Positions 26,215-34,150 of a stretch of 64,000 nt of DNA are shown here, in pieces; position 1 is the first letter of the stretch; each line of letters begins with the position of its first letter. The DNA is taken from the NCBI RefSeq assembly GCF_001456955.1, contig NZ_KQ758473.1, positions 62,001-126,000 of the forward strand. Direction: 5' to 3'. The notes beneath the pieces are model-generated. The model was not told where the DNA came from and did not search any database. It saw only the letters and a list, made by a program, of their open reading frames with translations. The position numbers and the translations under genes are program-made. Origin of the DNA: Microbacterium enclense. Lineage in GTDB: Bacteria > Actinomycetota > Actinomycetes > Actinomycetales > Microbacteriaceae.

Positions 26215-26514
26215 CCCCGGCGCAGCTGATCTGCGGTGCGGTTGATGCGCGGCGCGGCGTCTACCCGCGGCGCGGCGTCGACCCGCAGCGCGGCCTGCTC
26301 GCGGCGCTGCCGACCCGCGGCGCGGTTGACCCCGGCGCACGTCTCGCAGCGTCGCCCGGCATCCCTGTTTCGCGGACCCGAAACCCTGGCATCCACCCCT
26401 CACGTTCCGCGGGAACGCGGGCTTCGGAAGCCCGAAATGCTGTCAGTTTGGATCGACGCGCCCGGGGGAGCGCGGTCGCCTCATTACGGTTGTGGGCGAC
26501 CCGAAGGAGCCCGC
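26215..26514. other. Intergenic spacer with degenerate CGCGGCGCGG repeats and small hairpins
   Basis: The left part (26236-26330) holds several imperfect copies of CCGCGGCGCGGCGTCGACC. The middle has three short hairpins: GTTTCG with CGAAAC, CGTTCC with GGAACG, and GGGCTTCGGAAGCCC, any of which could end helicase transcription. TACGGT (26485-26490) is a likely -10 for the following gene. No gene is seen. Confidence 0.5.
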
Positions 26515-27594
26515 GTGACGACCCTCGCCACACCCACCGCCCGTGACCGCCGCCGCTGGGCGCGCTATCTCGTCGACGAGCGCGCCGAGGCCCGTGTGTA
26601 CCGCGAGTTGGCGTCCCGCCGCACGGGCGAGGAGCGCGACATCCTGCTCGCCCTCGCCGAGGCGGAGGGGCGTCACGAGCAGCATTGGATCGACCTGCTC
26701 GGCGAGCAGCCGCAGCGCCTGCCGCACCCCGGGGTCGGAACGCGGATGCTGTCGTGGATGGCCCGCCGCTTCGGCTCGATCTTCGTGCTCGCCCTCGCCC
26801 AGAACGCCGAGGCCCGTTCGCCCTACGCCGACGAGCCCTACGCCACCGCCGCGATGGCCGCCGACGAGCGCGTGCACCATGAGGTCGTGCGCGGCCTCGC
26901 CGCCCGCGGCCGCCGACGCCTCTCGGGCACCTTCCGCGCCGCGGTGTTCGGCGCCAACGACGGCCTGGTGTCGAACCTCGCCCTGGTGATGGGCGTCGGG
27001 GCGACCGGCGTCGCCCCGAGCTTCGTGCTGTTCAGCGGGATCGCGGGCCTGCTGGCGGGAGCCCTGTCGATGGGCGCGGGCGAGTTCGTCTCGGTCCGCT
27101 CGCAGCGGGAGCTGCTCGAAGCCACGGAAGAGAGCGACTTCGCCGACGCGGCCCTGCCGCACCTCGATCTGGATGCCAACGAGCTCGCCCTCGTGTACCG
27201 CACGCGCGGCATGGATCCGGATGCCGCACTGACCAAGGCCCGCGAGGTCGTCACGGCCGCGCAATCCGGCACCGCCCCGGCAGCCGCCGCACCGGGGAAG
27301 AGCGCGCACGACGTCGTCGGCAGCGCGTGGGGCGCGTCGATCTCGAGCTTCCTGTTCTTCGCCTCGGGTGCGATCATCCCGGTGCTGCCCTGGATCTTCG
27401 GCATGAGCGGCCTCGGTGCGGTCGTGCTCGCTCTCGTGCTCGTCGGCATCGCGCTCATGGCCACCGGTGCCATGGTGGGGCTGCTCTCGGGTGCGTCGCC
27501 GCTCAAGCGCGGGCTGCGCCAACTCGCGATCGGCTTCGGTGCCGCCGCCATCACGTACGTGCTCGGCCTGCTGTTCGGAGTCTCCGCGGCCTGA
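26515..27594 (+). CDS. VIT1/CCC1 family transporter with N-terminal ferritin-like domain
   Basis: A 359-residue protein. The first about 130 residues are a ferritin-like helical domain (VYRELASRRTGEERDIL, EAEGRHEQHWIDLLGEQ) with metal-binding Glu/His. The rest is a Ccc1/VIT1 domain with about five membrane helices: FGANDGLVSNLALVMGVG, AGALSMGAGEFVSVRSQREL and the C-terminal hydrophobic hairpin. Family members move Fe(II) or Mn(II) out of the cytosol; the ferritin-like domain is thought to bind the metal. GTG 26515 follows GAAGGAG. Confidence 0.88.
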   Translation: MTTLATPTARDRRRWARYLVDERAEARVYRELASRRTGEERDILLALAEAEGRHEQHWIDLLGEQPQRLPHPGVGTRMLSWMARRFGSIFVLALAQNAEARSPYADEPYATAAMAADERVHHEVVRGLAARGRRRLSGTFRAAVFGANDGLVSNLALVMGVGATGVAPSFVLFSGIAGLLAGALSMGAGEFVSVRSQRELLEATEESDFADAALPHLDLDANELALVYRTRGMDPDAALTKAREVVTAAQSGTAPAAAAPGKSAHDVVGSAWGASISSFLFFASGAIIPVLPWIFGMSGLGAVVLALVLVGIALMATGAMVGLLSGASPLKRGLRQLAIGFGAAAITYVLGLLFGVSAA

Positions 27595-27639
27595 CGAGCG
27601 CCGCCGCCGCGGCTGGGCCGGTGACGTCGACTCGCGGCG

Positions 27640-27715
27640 GCGACTCGACCGGTGCCGCCGCCTCGACCGGCTGCGCCGCCTCGACCGGCGCAGCCGCCTC
27701 GACCGGCGCAGCCGC
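27640..27715. repeat. 18-bp tandem repeat CCTCGACCGGCGCAGCCG, four units
   Basis: Four consecutive imperfect units begin with CTCGACCGG and end with a GCAGCCGC-like block, directly after the VIT1 gene. They lead straight into the first four-box palindrome and may be an expansion of the sequence between palindromes, since CTCGACCGG also occurs there. Confidence 0.75.
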
Positions 27716-27716
27716 C

Positions 27717-28143
27717 GAGAAACGCTGTTTGCGTCGAGACACGCGGTGTTGTGGCGTTTCTCAGGGCAGACGGCGTTTCTCGCGCGGGGGCAGCGACTCG
27801 ACCGGCGGCGTCGGCGCCACGGCGGGGCCGGCGACAGCGGCTCGACCGGTGTCGCCGTCGAGAAAACGCCACTCGCGTCGAGACACACGACATCGTGGCG
27901 TTTGTCAGAGCGGATAGCGTTTCTCGCGCGGGGCGGCTCGGCCGGTGCGGCCGACAAACGGAGTTTGCGTCGAGACACGCGGCGTCGTGGCGTTTCTCAG
28001 CGCGAACGGCGTTTCTCGCGCGGGGTAGCGCCGCCGCCGCGGCGGGGCCGGCGACAGCGGCTCGGTCGCGCCGCCGCCGAGAAACGCTGTTGGCAACGAG
28101 ACACGCGTCGTTGTGGCGTTTCTCGCCGCGAATAGCGTTTCTC
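27717..28143. repeat. Family A four-box palindromic repeat, four copies
   Basis: Copies at 27717-27781, 27860-27925, 27953-28017 and 28079-28143. Each has GAGAAACGC, then GAGACACGC starting 19 bases later, then GCGTTTCTC, then another GCGTTTCTC starting 19 bases later, so the unit is a perfect-geometry dyad of about 65 bp (centres 27749, 27893, 27985, 28111). Variants include GACAAACGG and GCGTTTGTC. Spacers of about 27-78 bp are GC-rich. The array fills the space between two converging genes. A further copy lies at 48433. Confidence 0.9.
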
Positions 28144-28218
28144 GCGGAGGGCTGCGGCTCCGCTGCCGCGCCGCCGCCGGCGACGGAGCGCAGGAACGGG
28201 CGGAGCGCGGGGTCGGCG

Positions 28219-29265
28219 TCAGCCGCGCGTCGCCGCCGCCACCCGCGCGGCCTCGCGCACCGCACCGACGTTTTTGCGCCCCGCGCGGGATCCGGCGAGC
28301 TTGGCCGTGATGTGCTCGCGCACCGTCACGGGGTCGTACACCGCCGGCGCCTCGGGCGTCACGAAGTGCGGCAGCGGTGCGATGACGGCATCCGCGTTGC
28401 CGTCGTGGAAGAAAGCCGCCGACCGCCGCCGCTCGATCGTGCCGTCGATGACGGGCGGCTTCACCCGGTGCAGCGTCGACAGCCACTTGTCGTTGGTCAG
28501 CCGCGCGGCCACGTCGCCGAGGTTGACCAGCAGCGCGCCCTCGGCGGGTGCGACGTCGTTCCACGAGCCGTCCAGGCCGAGCACCTGCAGGCCCGCGACC
28601 CGATCCGCCCACAGCACCGTGACGAGGCCGAAGTCGGTGTGCTCGCCCATCCCCGTCAGCTCGGCGCCGAGCTCGATCGACCCCGGCGGCAGGGCGTAGT
28701 TGTTCATGCGCAGCACGTCGATCGAGTGCCCCGTGATGCCCTCGAAGAAGTCGTCGGGCACACGCAGCGCCGCCGCGAACACGCGCGTCAGCGTCCGGGC
28801 CACGCGCCGTGCTTCGTCGTAGTAGGCGGTGACGGCCGGCTCGAAGGCCGGGGCCTCATCGGGCCACGTGTTCTCGGCGTAGTCCGCGGGCGTCGCTGAC
28901 GTCTCCGGATACTCCCGCCACGACGTCCCCACGTTGAACGCCTCGAAGAAGTCGTTCATGCGCGTGACGGGGTCGACGCCGAGGCTGTAGCTCAGCGACT
29001 CGCTCTTCGGCGGGCTGTATCCGCGGTTCTCGGACCCCGGACGCACATACCGCTTCTTCTCGTCCAGCGGCAGCGCGAAGAACGCGTCGAGCGCGCCCGT
29101 GAAGTCATTCAGCACCGCATTCGGGATGCCGTGCCCCACCACCTGCATGAACCCGACGGTGCGGCACGCGTGGTCGACGGCGGCGACCACCGCCGCGCGC
29201 GCATCGGGCGAGCCGGGACCCACCCACGCGGAGATGTCGATCGTGGGCACGCGGAAAGCAGGCAT
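28219..29265 (-). CDS. Isopenicillin N synthase family 2-oxoglutarate/Fe(II) oxygenase
   Basis: A 348-residue dioxygenase. The metal triad is visible as GEHTDFGLVTVL (His, Asp) and STLHRVKPP (distal His), with an RRSAAFFHDG segment carrying the 2-oxoglutarate Arg region. The N-terminal DIOX_N domain begins PTIDISAWVGPGSPDAR. Family members hydroxylate or cyclise small molecules; the substrate is unknown and no biosynthetic genes flank it. The start is leaderless-like: TAGCGT (complement 29272-29277) lies 6 bases before ATG 29265. Confidence 0.88.
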   Translation of the reverse strand: MPAFRVPTIDISAWVGPGSPDARAAVVAAVDHACRTVGFMQVVGHGIPNAVLNDFTGALDAFFALPLDEKKRYVRPGSENRGYSPPKSESLSYSLGVDPVTRMNDFFEAFNVGTSWREYPETSATPADYAENTWPDEAPAFEPAVTAYYDEARRVARTLTRVFAAALRVPDDFFEGITGHSIDVLRMNNYALPPGSIELGAELTGMGEHTDFGLVTVLWADRVAGLQVLGLDGSWNDVAPAEGALLVNLGDVAARLTNDKWLSTLHRVKPPVIDGTIERRRSAAFFHDGNADAVIAPLPHFVTPEAPAVYDPVTVREHITAKLAGSRAGRKNVGAVREAARVAAATRG

Positions 29266-29454
29266 GTCTCGACGCTAAGCGCGACGTGTCACACCCGTGT
29301 TTCGGGGGAGTCACGCACGCGTGGATGCCGGGACGCGAGGCGCGAGGGGGACTTTTCCCCACCGCCCCTCCACCCGCCGCTACGCGGCGCGCGGAGCCTC
29401 CGGCGGCGTGGGCCCAACCCAGAACGGGTTCGCGGCCGACCCTTCCGCAGACAA

Positions 29455-29491
29455 CGAAGAAGGCCCCGGGATGAACCCGGGGCCTTCTTCG
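29455..29491. terminator. Strong hairpin terminator after tRNA-Leu
   Basis: A perfect 16-bp stem (CGAAGAAGGCCCCGGG with CCCGGGGCCTTCTTCG) and a 5-base loop lie 5 bases beyond the tRNA 3' end on the minus strand. The upstream 180 bases to the oxygenase promoter hold no recognised gene. Confidence 0.85.
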
Positions 29492-29496
29492 TTCTG

Positions 29497-29582
29497 TGCG
29501 CGAGGGGGGACTTGAACCCCCACGCCCGTTAAAGGGCACTAGCACCTCAAGCTAGCGCGTCTACCTATTCCGCCACCCGCGC
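29497..29582 (-). tRNA. tRNA-Leu (anticodon GAG)
   Basis: 86-nt class II tRNA. Acceptor GCGCGGG pairs with CTCGCGC (one G-U), the D arm has GGCGGAATAGGTAGACGC, the anticodon loop is CTTGAGGT with GAG, there is a long variable arm (TGCCCTTTAACGGGCG), and the T arm has GGTTCAAGTCC. Discriminator is A; CCA is not encoded. It reads CUC and CUU leucine codons. Confidence 0.95.
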
Positions 29583-29799
29583 ATCTGGGTGAATTGTCGC
29601 TTGCGCAACGAGGAACGACATTACCACGCCGCGAAGCCCCACTCGAACCGGCGACGCAGCCCGGGCGCGTCCGAGCGCGCCGCCCACAGGGGGCCGCGTC
29701 GTCCACCGGCCGGCCGCCCGTCCTCCCCAGGGTGCCGCGGCGAGCGAACCGAGGGACACGCGACGGGAGTCGTCCTCGCGTCCCGGTACGGTAGTGCGC

Positions 29800-31101
29800 A
29801 TGTCCGAGCCCGAAAACGTCGTCCCCGAGGTCGCGCGCATCGCGTCCGATCTCATCCGGTTCGACACCTCGAACTACGGCGGAGGCCGGTCGAACGGCGA
29901 GCGCGAGGCGGCCGAGTACGCCGGCGCCTACCTCGAAGCACTCGGTCTCGACACCGATTACTACGAGCCCGTCGAGCGCCGCACGAATGTCTGCGCCCGC
30001 GTTCCCGGCCGCAACCCCGACAAGCCCGCGCTCGTGCTGCACGGCCACCTCGACGTCGTGCCCGCCGTCGCCGACGACTGGAGCGTCGACCCCTTCGCCG
30101 GCGAGATCCGCGACGGCATCCTATGGGGCCGCGGAGCGGTCGACATGAAGAACATGGATGCCATGATCCTCACCGCCGTCGCCGACCTGCTGCGGACGGG
30201 CGAACAGCCCGAGCGCGACGTGATCGTGACGTTCTTCGCCGATGAGGAGAACGGTGGCGTCGAGGGCTCGGGCCGGGTGGTGAAGGACCGTCCCGAATGG
30301 TTCGCCGGGGCCACCGAGGCCATCAGCGAGGTGGGCGGGTACTCCATCGCCGTCGGCGACCGGCGCGCCTACCTGCTGCAGGTCGGCGAGAAGGCGCTGC
30401 TGTGGATCAAGCTGGTCGCACGAGGTCGGGCCGGTCACGGCAGCCGCCTGCACCCCGACAACGCGGTCACCCGTCTCGCCGAAGCGGTCGCGGCTCTCGG
30501 ACGCACGGAATGGCCCATCCGGCTCACCGACACCACGACCGCCCTGCTGGCGGGGCTGGCGCAGATCACTGGTGACGACGCGGACGACCCCGACGCGCTC
30601 GCGCAGCGCACCGGCGCGGCGGCGAGCTTCGTCCAGTCCACCCTGCGCACCACGACGAACCCGACGGGCCTGACCGCCGGCTACAAGCACAACGTGATCC
30701 CCGACCGCGCCGAAGCGCTCATCGACGTGCGGGTCCTGCCCGGCACCGAGGAGGCCGCTCTCGCCGACATCCAACGGATCGTCGGTGATGGCGTCGACAT
30801 CGAGATCGTGCATCGCGACATCGGTCTCGAGGTGCCCTTCGCCGGAGGCCTGGTCGACGCGATGGTCGCGCAGCTCGGCCGCCACGACCCGGGCGTCCCC
30901 GTCATCCCGTACCTGCTGGGTGCGGGAACCGACAACAAGGCCCTCTCCACGCTCGGAATCTCCGGTTACGGATTCGCGCCGCTGCGACTTCCCGCCGATC
31001 TCGACTTCACCGGAATGTTCCACGGTGTCGACGAGCGCGTCCCCGTCGACGCGCTCGAGTTCGGTCGACGTGTTCTCGCCGACCTTCTCCGGACGTACTG
31101 A
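29800..31101 (+). CDS. M20/M25/M40 family metallohydrolase
   Basis: A 433-residue zinc peptidase/deacylase. Metal and catalytic motifs are [36 protein letters not shown] and the C-terminal [13 protein letters not shown]. The dimerisation domain is inserted after [16 protein letters not shown]. It is likely to hydrolyse dipeptides or N-acylated amino acids in the cytosol. ATG 29800 fits a leaderless mRNA (TACGGT 29787-29792). It ends 8 bases before uppP. Confidence 0.88.
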   Translation: MSEPENVVPEVARIASDLIRFDTSNYGGGRSNGEREAAEYAGAYLEALGLDTDYYEPVERRTNVCARVPGRNPDKPALVLHGHLDVVPAVADDWSVDPFAGEIRDGILWGRGAVDMKNMDAMILTAVADLLRTGEQPERDVIVTFFADEENGGVEGSGRVVKDRPEWFAGATEAISEVGGYSIAVGDRRAYLLQVGEKALLWIKLVARGRAGHGSRLHPDNAVTRLAEAVAALGRTEWPIRLTDTTTALLAGLAQITGDDADDPDALAQRTGAAASFVQSTLRTTTNPTGLTAGYKHNVIPDRAEALIDVRVLPGTEEAALADIQRIVGDGVDIEIVHRDIGLEVPFAGGLVDAMVAQLGRHDPGVPVIPYLLGAGTDNKALSTLGISGYGFAPLRLPADLDFTGMFHGVDERVPVDALEFGRRVLADLLRTY

Positions 31102-31109
31102 AGGACCGC

Positions 31110-31958
31110 ATGCATATCTTCGAGGTCATCATCCTCGGGCTCGTTCAGGGCCTCACCGAATTCCTCCCCATCTCCTCCAGCGCGCACCTGCGCATCGTGG
31201 GCGAGTTCCTCCCGTCGCAGACCGACCCCGGCGCGACCTTCACCGCCATCACGCAGATCGGCACCGAGCTCGCCGTCCTGATCTACTTCCGCGCGAAGAT
31301 CGCCCGCGTCATCTCGCGGTGGTTCCTCTCGCTCAGCGGCAAGGTGCCGCGCAACGACCCCGACGCCCGCATGGGCTGGCTCGTCATCATCGGCACCATC
31401 CCCATCGCCCTCCTCGGCGTGCTGCTGCAGAGCCTGATCCGCGACAACTTCCGCAGCCTCTGGATCACCGCTGTCGTGCTGATCGTCTTCGGCATCCTGC
31501 TGGGTCTCGCCGACCACTACGGCAAGCGCCGCCGCGACCTCGACGACCTCACCTACCCGCACGGCGTGGCGTACGGTTTCGCCCAGGCGCTCGCCCTCGT
31601 CCCCGGCGTCTCGCGCTCGGGCGCGACGACGACGCTGGGTCGGGCGCTCGGCTACAAGCGCACCGCCGCGGCCGAGTACTCGTTCCTCCTGGCCGTGCCC
31701 GCCGTGTTCGCCAGCGGGCTGTACGAGCTCTACAAGAGCTTCGACGAGGGCACCGGACCCTACAACCTGGGCGAGACGGCCATCGCGACGATCATCGCGT
31801 TCGTCGTCGGCTACCTCGTCATCGCCTTCCTCATGCAGTACCTCAAGCGCGGCAGCTTCCTGCCGTTCGTGATCTACCGCGTGGCGCTCGGCATCCTCAT
31901 CATCGTGCTGCTGCTGCTCGGGGTGGTGCCGGCCGAGTCGGCCATCATGGCCGGCTGA
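31110..31958 (+). CDS. uppP: Undecaprenyl-diphosphatase
   Basis: A 282-residue multi-pass membrane enzyme. Signature motifs [20 protein letters not shown] (residues 9-28) and [17 protein letters not shown] are intact, with about eight membrane helices. It dephosphorylates undecaprenyl diphosphate to recycle the lipid carrier for peptidoglycan, and overproduction gives bacitracin tolerance. It is probably cotranscribed with the M20 gene. A 62-bp repeat array follows. Confidence 0.95.
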   Translation: MHIFEVIILGLVQGLTEFLPISSSAHLRIVGEFLPSQTDPGATFTAITQIGTELAVLIYFRAKIARVISRWFLSLSGKVPRNDPDARMGWLVIIGTIPIALLGVLLQSLIRDNFRSLWITAVVLIVFGILLGLADHYGKRRRDLDDLTYPHGVAYGFAQALALVPGVSRSGATTTLGRALGYKRTAAAEYSFLLAVPAVFASGLYELYKSFDEGTGPYNLGETAIATIIAFVVGYLVIAFLMQYLKRGSFLPFVIYRVALGILIIVLLLLGVVPAESAIMAG

Positions 31959-31980
31959 CCCGACCCCTTCCCTCCACCGG

Positions 31981-32292
31981 CGCCGAGCCTCGCGGAGACG
32001 GATGCCACGGCACCCGCCGCTCTGCAGGGCTCGGCGCTGTCGTTCCTGGCGAAGCGCGGAGACGCACGCCGCGGCGTCCGTCCTCCGCAGGGCTCGCCGT
32101 CGCTTCTGCTGAACGCGGAGACGCACTGCAGGGCATCCGCCGCTCCGCCAGGCTCGGCGCCGTCGTTCCTGCCGAAGGGCGAAGATGGATGCCACGGCCT
32201 CCGCGCCCCGCAGGGCTCGGCGCTGTTGCTCCGGCCGAACGCGGAGCTGGATGCCACGGCCTCCGCGCCCCGCAGAGCTCAGCACCGTCGTT
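31981..32292. repeat. 62-bp palindromic tandem repeat, about five copies
   Basis: AGGGCTCGGCG-type cores fall at 32026, 32089, 32150, 32212 and 32274, that is every 61-63 bases. Each unit also holds GGATGCCACGGC-like and CGCGGAGACG-like blocks. A unit is roughly self-complementary: CGCCGAGCCT with GGATGCC at 31981-32007 mirrors GGCACC with AGGGCTCGGCG at 32015-32036. The array lies between converging uppP and the ATP-grasp gene. No reading frame is kept through it. Confidence 0.85.
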
Positions 32293-32403
32293 CCTCCCGA
32301 GACGGCGGCTCAGCCCTCGCGCGAGCGATCAGGCGGGCGGGACGTGCTCGCGCTCGTTCGGCCCCGTCGGCCGTCGGCCGAGTCCGCCCCGACGACAAAG
32401 CGA

Positions 32404-32432
32404 AGGCCCGCCCCCGACACGGGGGCGGGCCT
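32404..32432. terminator. Bidirectional terminator between uppP and the ATP-grasp gene
   Basis: A perfect 12-bp stem, AGGCCCGCCCCC with GGGGGCGGGCCT, and a GACAC loop, 14 bases beyond the stop codon of the minus-strand gene. It should stop transcripts from both converging genes. Confidence 0.85.
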
Positions 32433-32446
32433 GTCTGCATCCGGGA

Positions 32447-33469
32447 TCAGAACCCGATCGCGGCCCGGTAGCGCGGCTTGTGGCCGGTGCGGATACCGGT
32501 GACGCTCGGCTTGTTCTCGTACACGCCGGCGCCCCAGTTGCCCTCGACGAGCACGGGGCCGTCGGGGCCGACGACGATGTCCCAGCCGACGTACTGCACT
32601 TGGGGCACGACGCGCGCGACCTGGTCGACGAACGCCTTGACCTCGTCGATCATCGGCAGCTGGAAGTCGGCGATGCGCACGCCCGAGTCGGGGTGCACCT
32701 CGTGCACATGGCCGTGGGAGTCGTAGCCGGCGCCGAGGGCGCGGCCGTCGTCGTCGAGCATCGTGTAGAAGCCGCCGAAGGTCATCTGGTCGCTGACGGC
32801 GCCGCGGCCGAACTTCTGCGCCATCGCGAGGATATGGGTCTTCCGTCCGTCGAAGAACGCCGTCACGCGCGTGGTGTTGACGGTGCCGGGGCAGACGGCC
32901 GCCAGGTCGTCGTGCTGGCGGATGACCTCTTCGACGAGGATCTCGCCGCGCTCGAGCAGTCCGCGGTGGAAGGCCCCCCAATCCTCGACCTCGGCGGCGT
33001 GGTAGCGGTGCACGCCGGTGCCGGCCTGGCCCACCGGCTCCTTGGTGACGACGGTGCCGAGGCGCTCGGTGAACGCGCGCAGCTCGTCGGCGTTGTCGGC
33101 ATCCACCACCATCCAGTCCCGGCGCAGGAACTCGCTGAAGCGGCGGTCGAAAGCCACCTTGTCCTGGAAGATGCCGCGGAAGTCGGGGTGGTCGTACTTC
33201 TGAGAGATCTGGTTCGACACCGGGTGCGTCATGTAAGTCGCACGCTCGGCCGGGGTGAGGATGGCGAAGTCGTAGTCGATGTAGTCCTGGAACCCGACGT
33301 TCTTCACACCCGCCTGGAAGAGCATGTCGGCGACGACCAGCGGCATGGCCTTGCCGTGCTGAGCCGAGGCCTCTTTGGCCCGTTCGATCACCGAGCCCAC
33401 ATCGATGCGGCGGGCGCGATCGGCGAGGTAGCGCAGACGGGTGACGGGGGAGAAGCCCTGGCTAGGCAT
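32447..33469 (-). CDS. Sugar-transfer associated ATP-grasp domain protein
   Basis: A 340-residue ATP-grasp protein. Recognisable parts are the nucleotide-binding segment TKEPVGQAGTGVHRYHA, ILVEEVIRQHDDLAAVCPGT, and the metal-site end VGWDIVVGPDGPVLVEGNWGAG. It should ligate a carboxylate to an amine using ATP; the substrate is unknown. The start MPSQGFSPVTRL at 33469 is chosen as the upstream frame is low-complexity. It is divergent from the split racemase genes by 45 bases, suggesting shared control, possibly in cell-wall amino acid chemistry (inference). Confidence 0.78.
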   Translation of the reverse strand: MPSQGFSPVTRLRYLADRARRIDVGSVIERAKEASAQHGKAMPLVVADMLFQAGVKNVGFQDYIDYDFAILTPAERATYMTHPVSNQISQKYDHPDFRGIFQDKVAFDRRFSEFLRRDWMVVDADNADELRAFTERLGTVVTKEPVGQAGTGVHRYHAAEVEDWGAFHRGLLERGEILVEEVIRQHDDLAAVCPGTVNTTRVTAFFDGRKTHILAMAQKFGRGAVSDQMTFGGFYTMLDDDGRALGAGYDSHGHVHEVHPDSGVRIADFQLPMIDEVKAFVDQVARVVPQVQYVGWDIVVGPDGPVLVEGNWGAGVYENKPSVTGIRTGHKPRYRAAIGF

Positions 33470-33514
33470 GCACGCTCCGGGGTCGGGGATCACGGACCCC
33501 GTTAGTCTAGATGC

Positions 33515-34150
33515 GTGACCTTCACGCTCCCTGCCCGCACGCCCGGGGCCGGGGGAGTCGCCCCCGTGGCCCTCGTCTCCGAGGCCGCGCTGCGCCACAA
33601 CGCTCCGCGGGCGGTGGGCGGCGACGACGACGTTCTCGCCGCCGACGGGTGGGGCCACGGCGCCCGGTGGGTGGCATCGGTGCTGTCCGATCTGGGGATG
33701 GATGCCGAGGGCCTCGACGCCGCGACGCTGTTCGGCCTGCCGGGCTCCGACGTTCGGCCGGTGCTGTCGTTGCGCGGGCGCGCGCTCGGAACGAAGCCGC
33801 TGCTGCGCGGCGAGGGCGTCTCGTACGGCTACACCCATCGCGCGGCGCGCGACAGCACCGTCGCGCTCGTGACGGGGGGCTACGCGCAGGGCGTCGTGCG
33901 CTCGCTCGGCAATGCCGCGACCGTCGCGATCGACGGGCGCCGCCACCCGATCGTGGGCCGAGTGGCCATGGACGTCTGCGTCGTCGATGTCGGCGACGCA
34001 CCCGTGGCGCGCGGGGCGGAGGTCGTGTTCTTCGGCGATCCGCGGCGCGACGAGCCCTCCCTGGCGGAGTGGACGGATGCCACGGGCTGGACCGCGGCCG
34101 AGATCGTCGCCGCGGTGGGTGCGCGAGCCGATCGCCGGGTGTCCGCATGA
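33515..34150 (+). CDS. Alanine racemase-like protein A: C-terminal domain with catalytic Tyr, PLP Lys lost
   Basis: A 211-residue protein made of a vestigial barrel start and a complete alanine-racemase C-terminal domain. The C-domain keeps GEGVSYGYTHRAARDS (catalytic Tyr), GGYAQGVVRSLG and VGRVAMDVCVVDVGDAPV. The N-part reads VLAADGWGHGARWVA, aligning with the family VVKADAYGHG motif but with Ala in place of the PLP Lys. About 150 barrel residues (including the DTG-R region) are missing, so it cannot be a racemase alone. GTG 33515 is leaderless-like (TAGTCT 33503-33508). It overlaps the next gene by ATGA, so both are coupled. Confidence 0.8.
   Translation: MTFTLPARTPGAGGVAPVALVSEAALRHNAPRAVGGDDDVLAADGWGHGARWVASVLSDLGMDAEGLDAATLFGLPGSDVRPVLSLRGRALGTKPLLRGEGVSYGYTHRAARDSTVALVTGGYAQGVVRSLGNAATVAIDGRRHPIVGRVAMDVCVVDVGDAPVARGAEVVFFGDPRRDEPSLAEWTDATGWTAAEIVAAVGARADRRVSA

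Noticed and set aside
27717-28143. CRISPR array
   Set aside because: Units are long palindromes of about 65 bp with unequal, similar GC-rich intervals, not short repeats with unique spacers of even length, and no cas gene is in the window.
33511-34146. ATG 33511 as start of an extended racemase B in the same frame
   Set aside because: The upstream translation is Arg/Pro-rich shadow sequence of gene A; the ATGA overlap at 34147 and family alignment give a clear start there.
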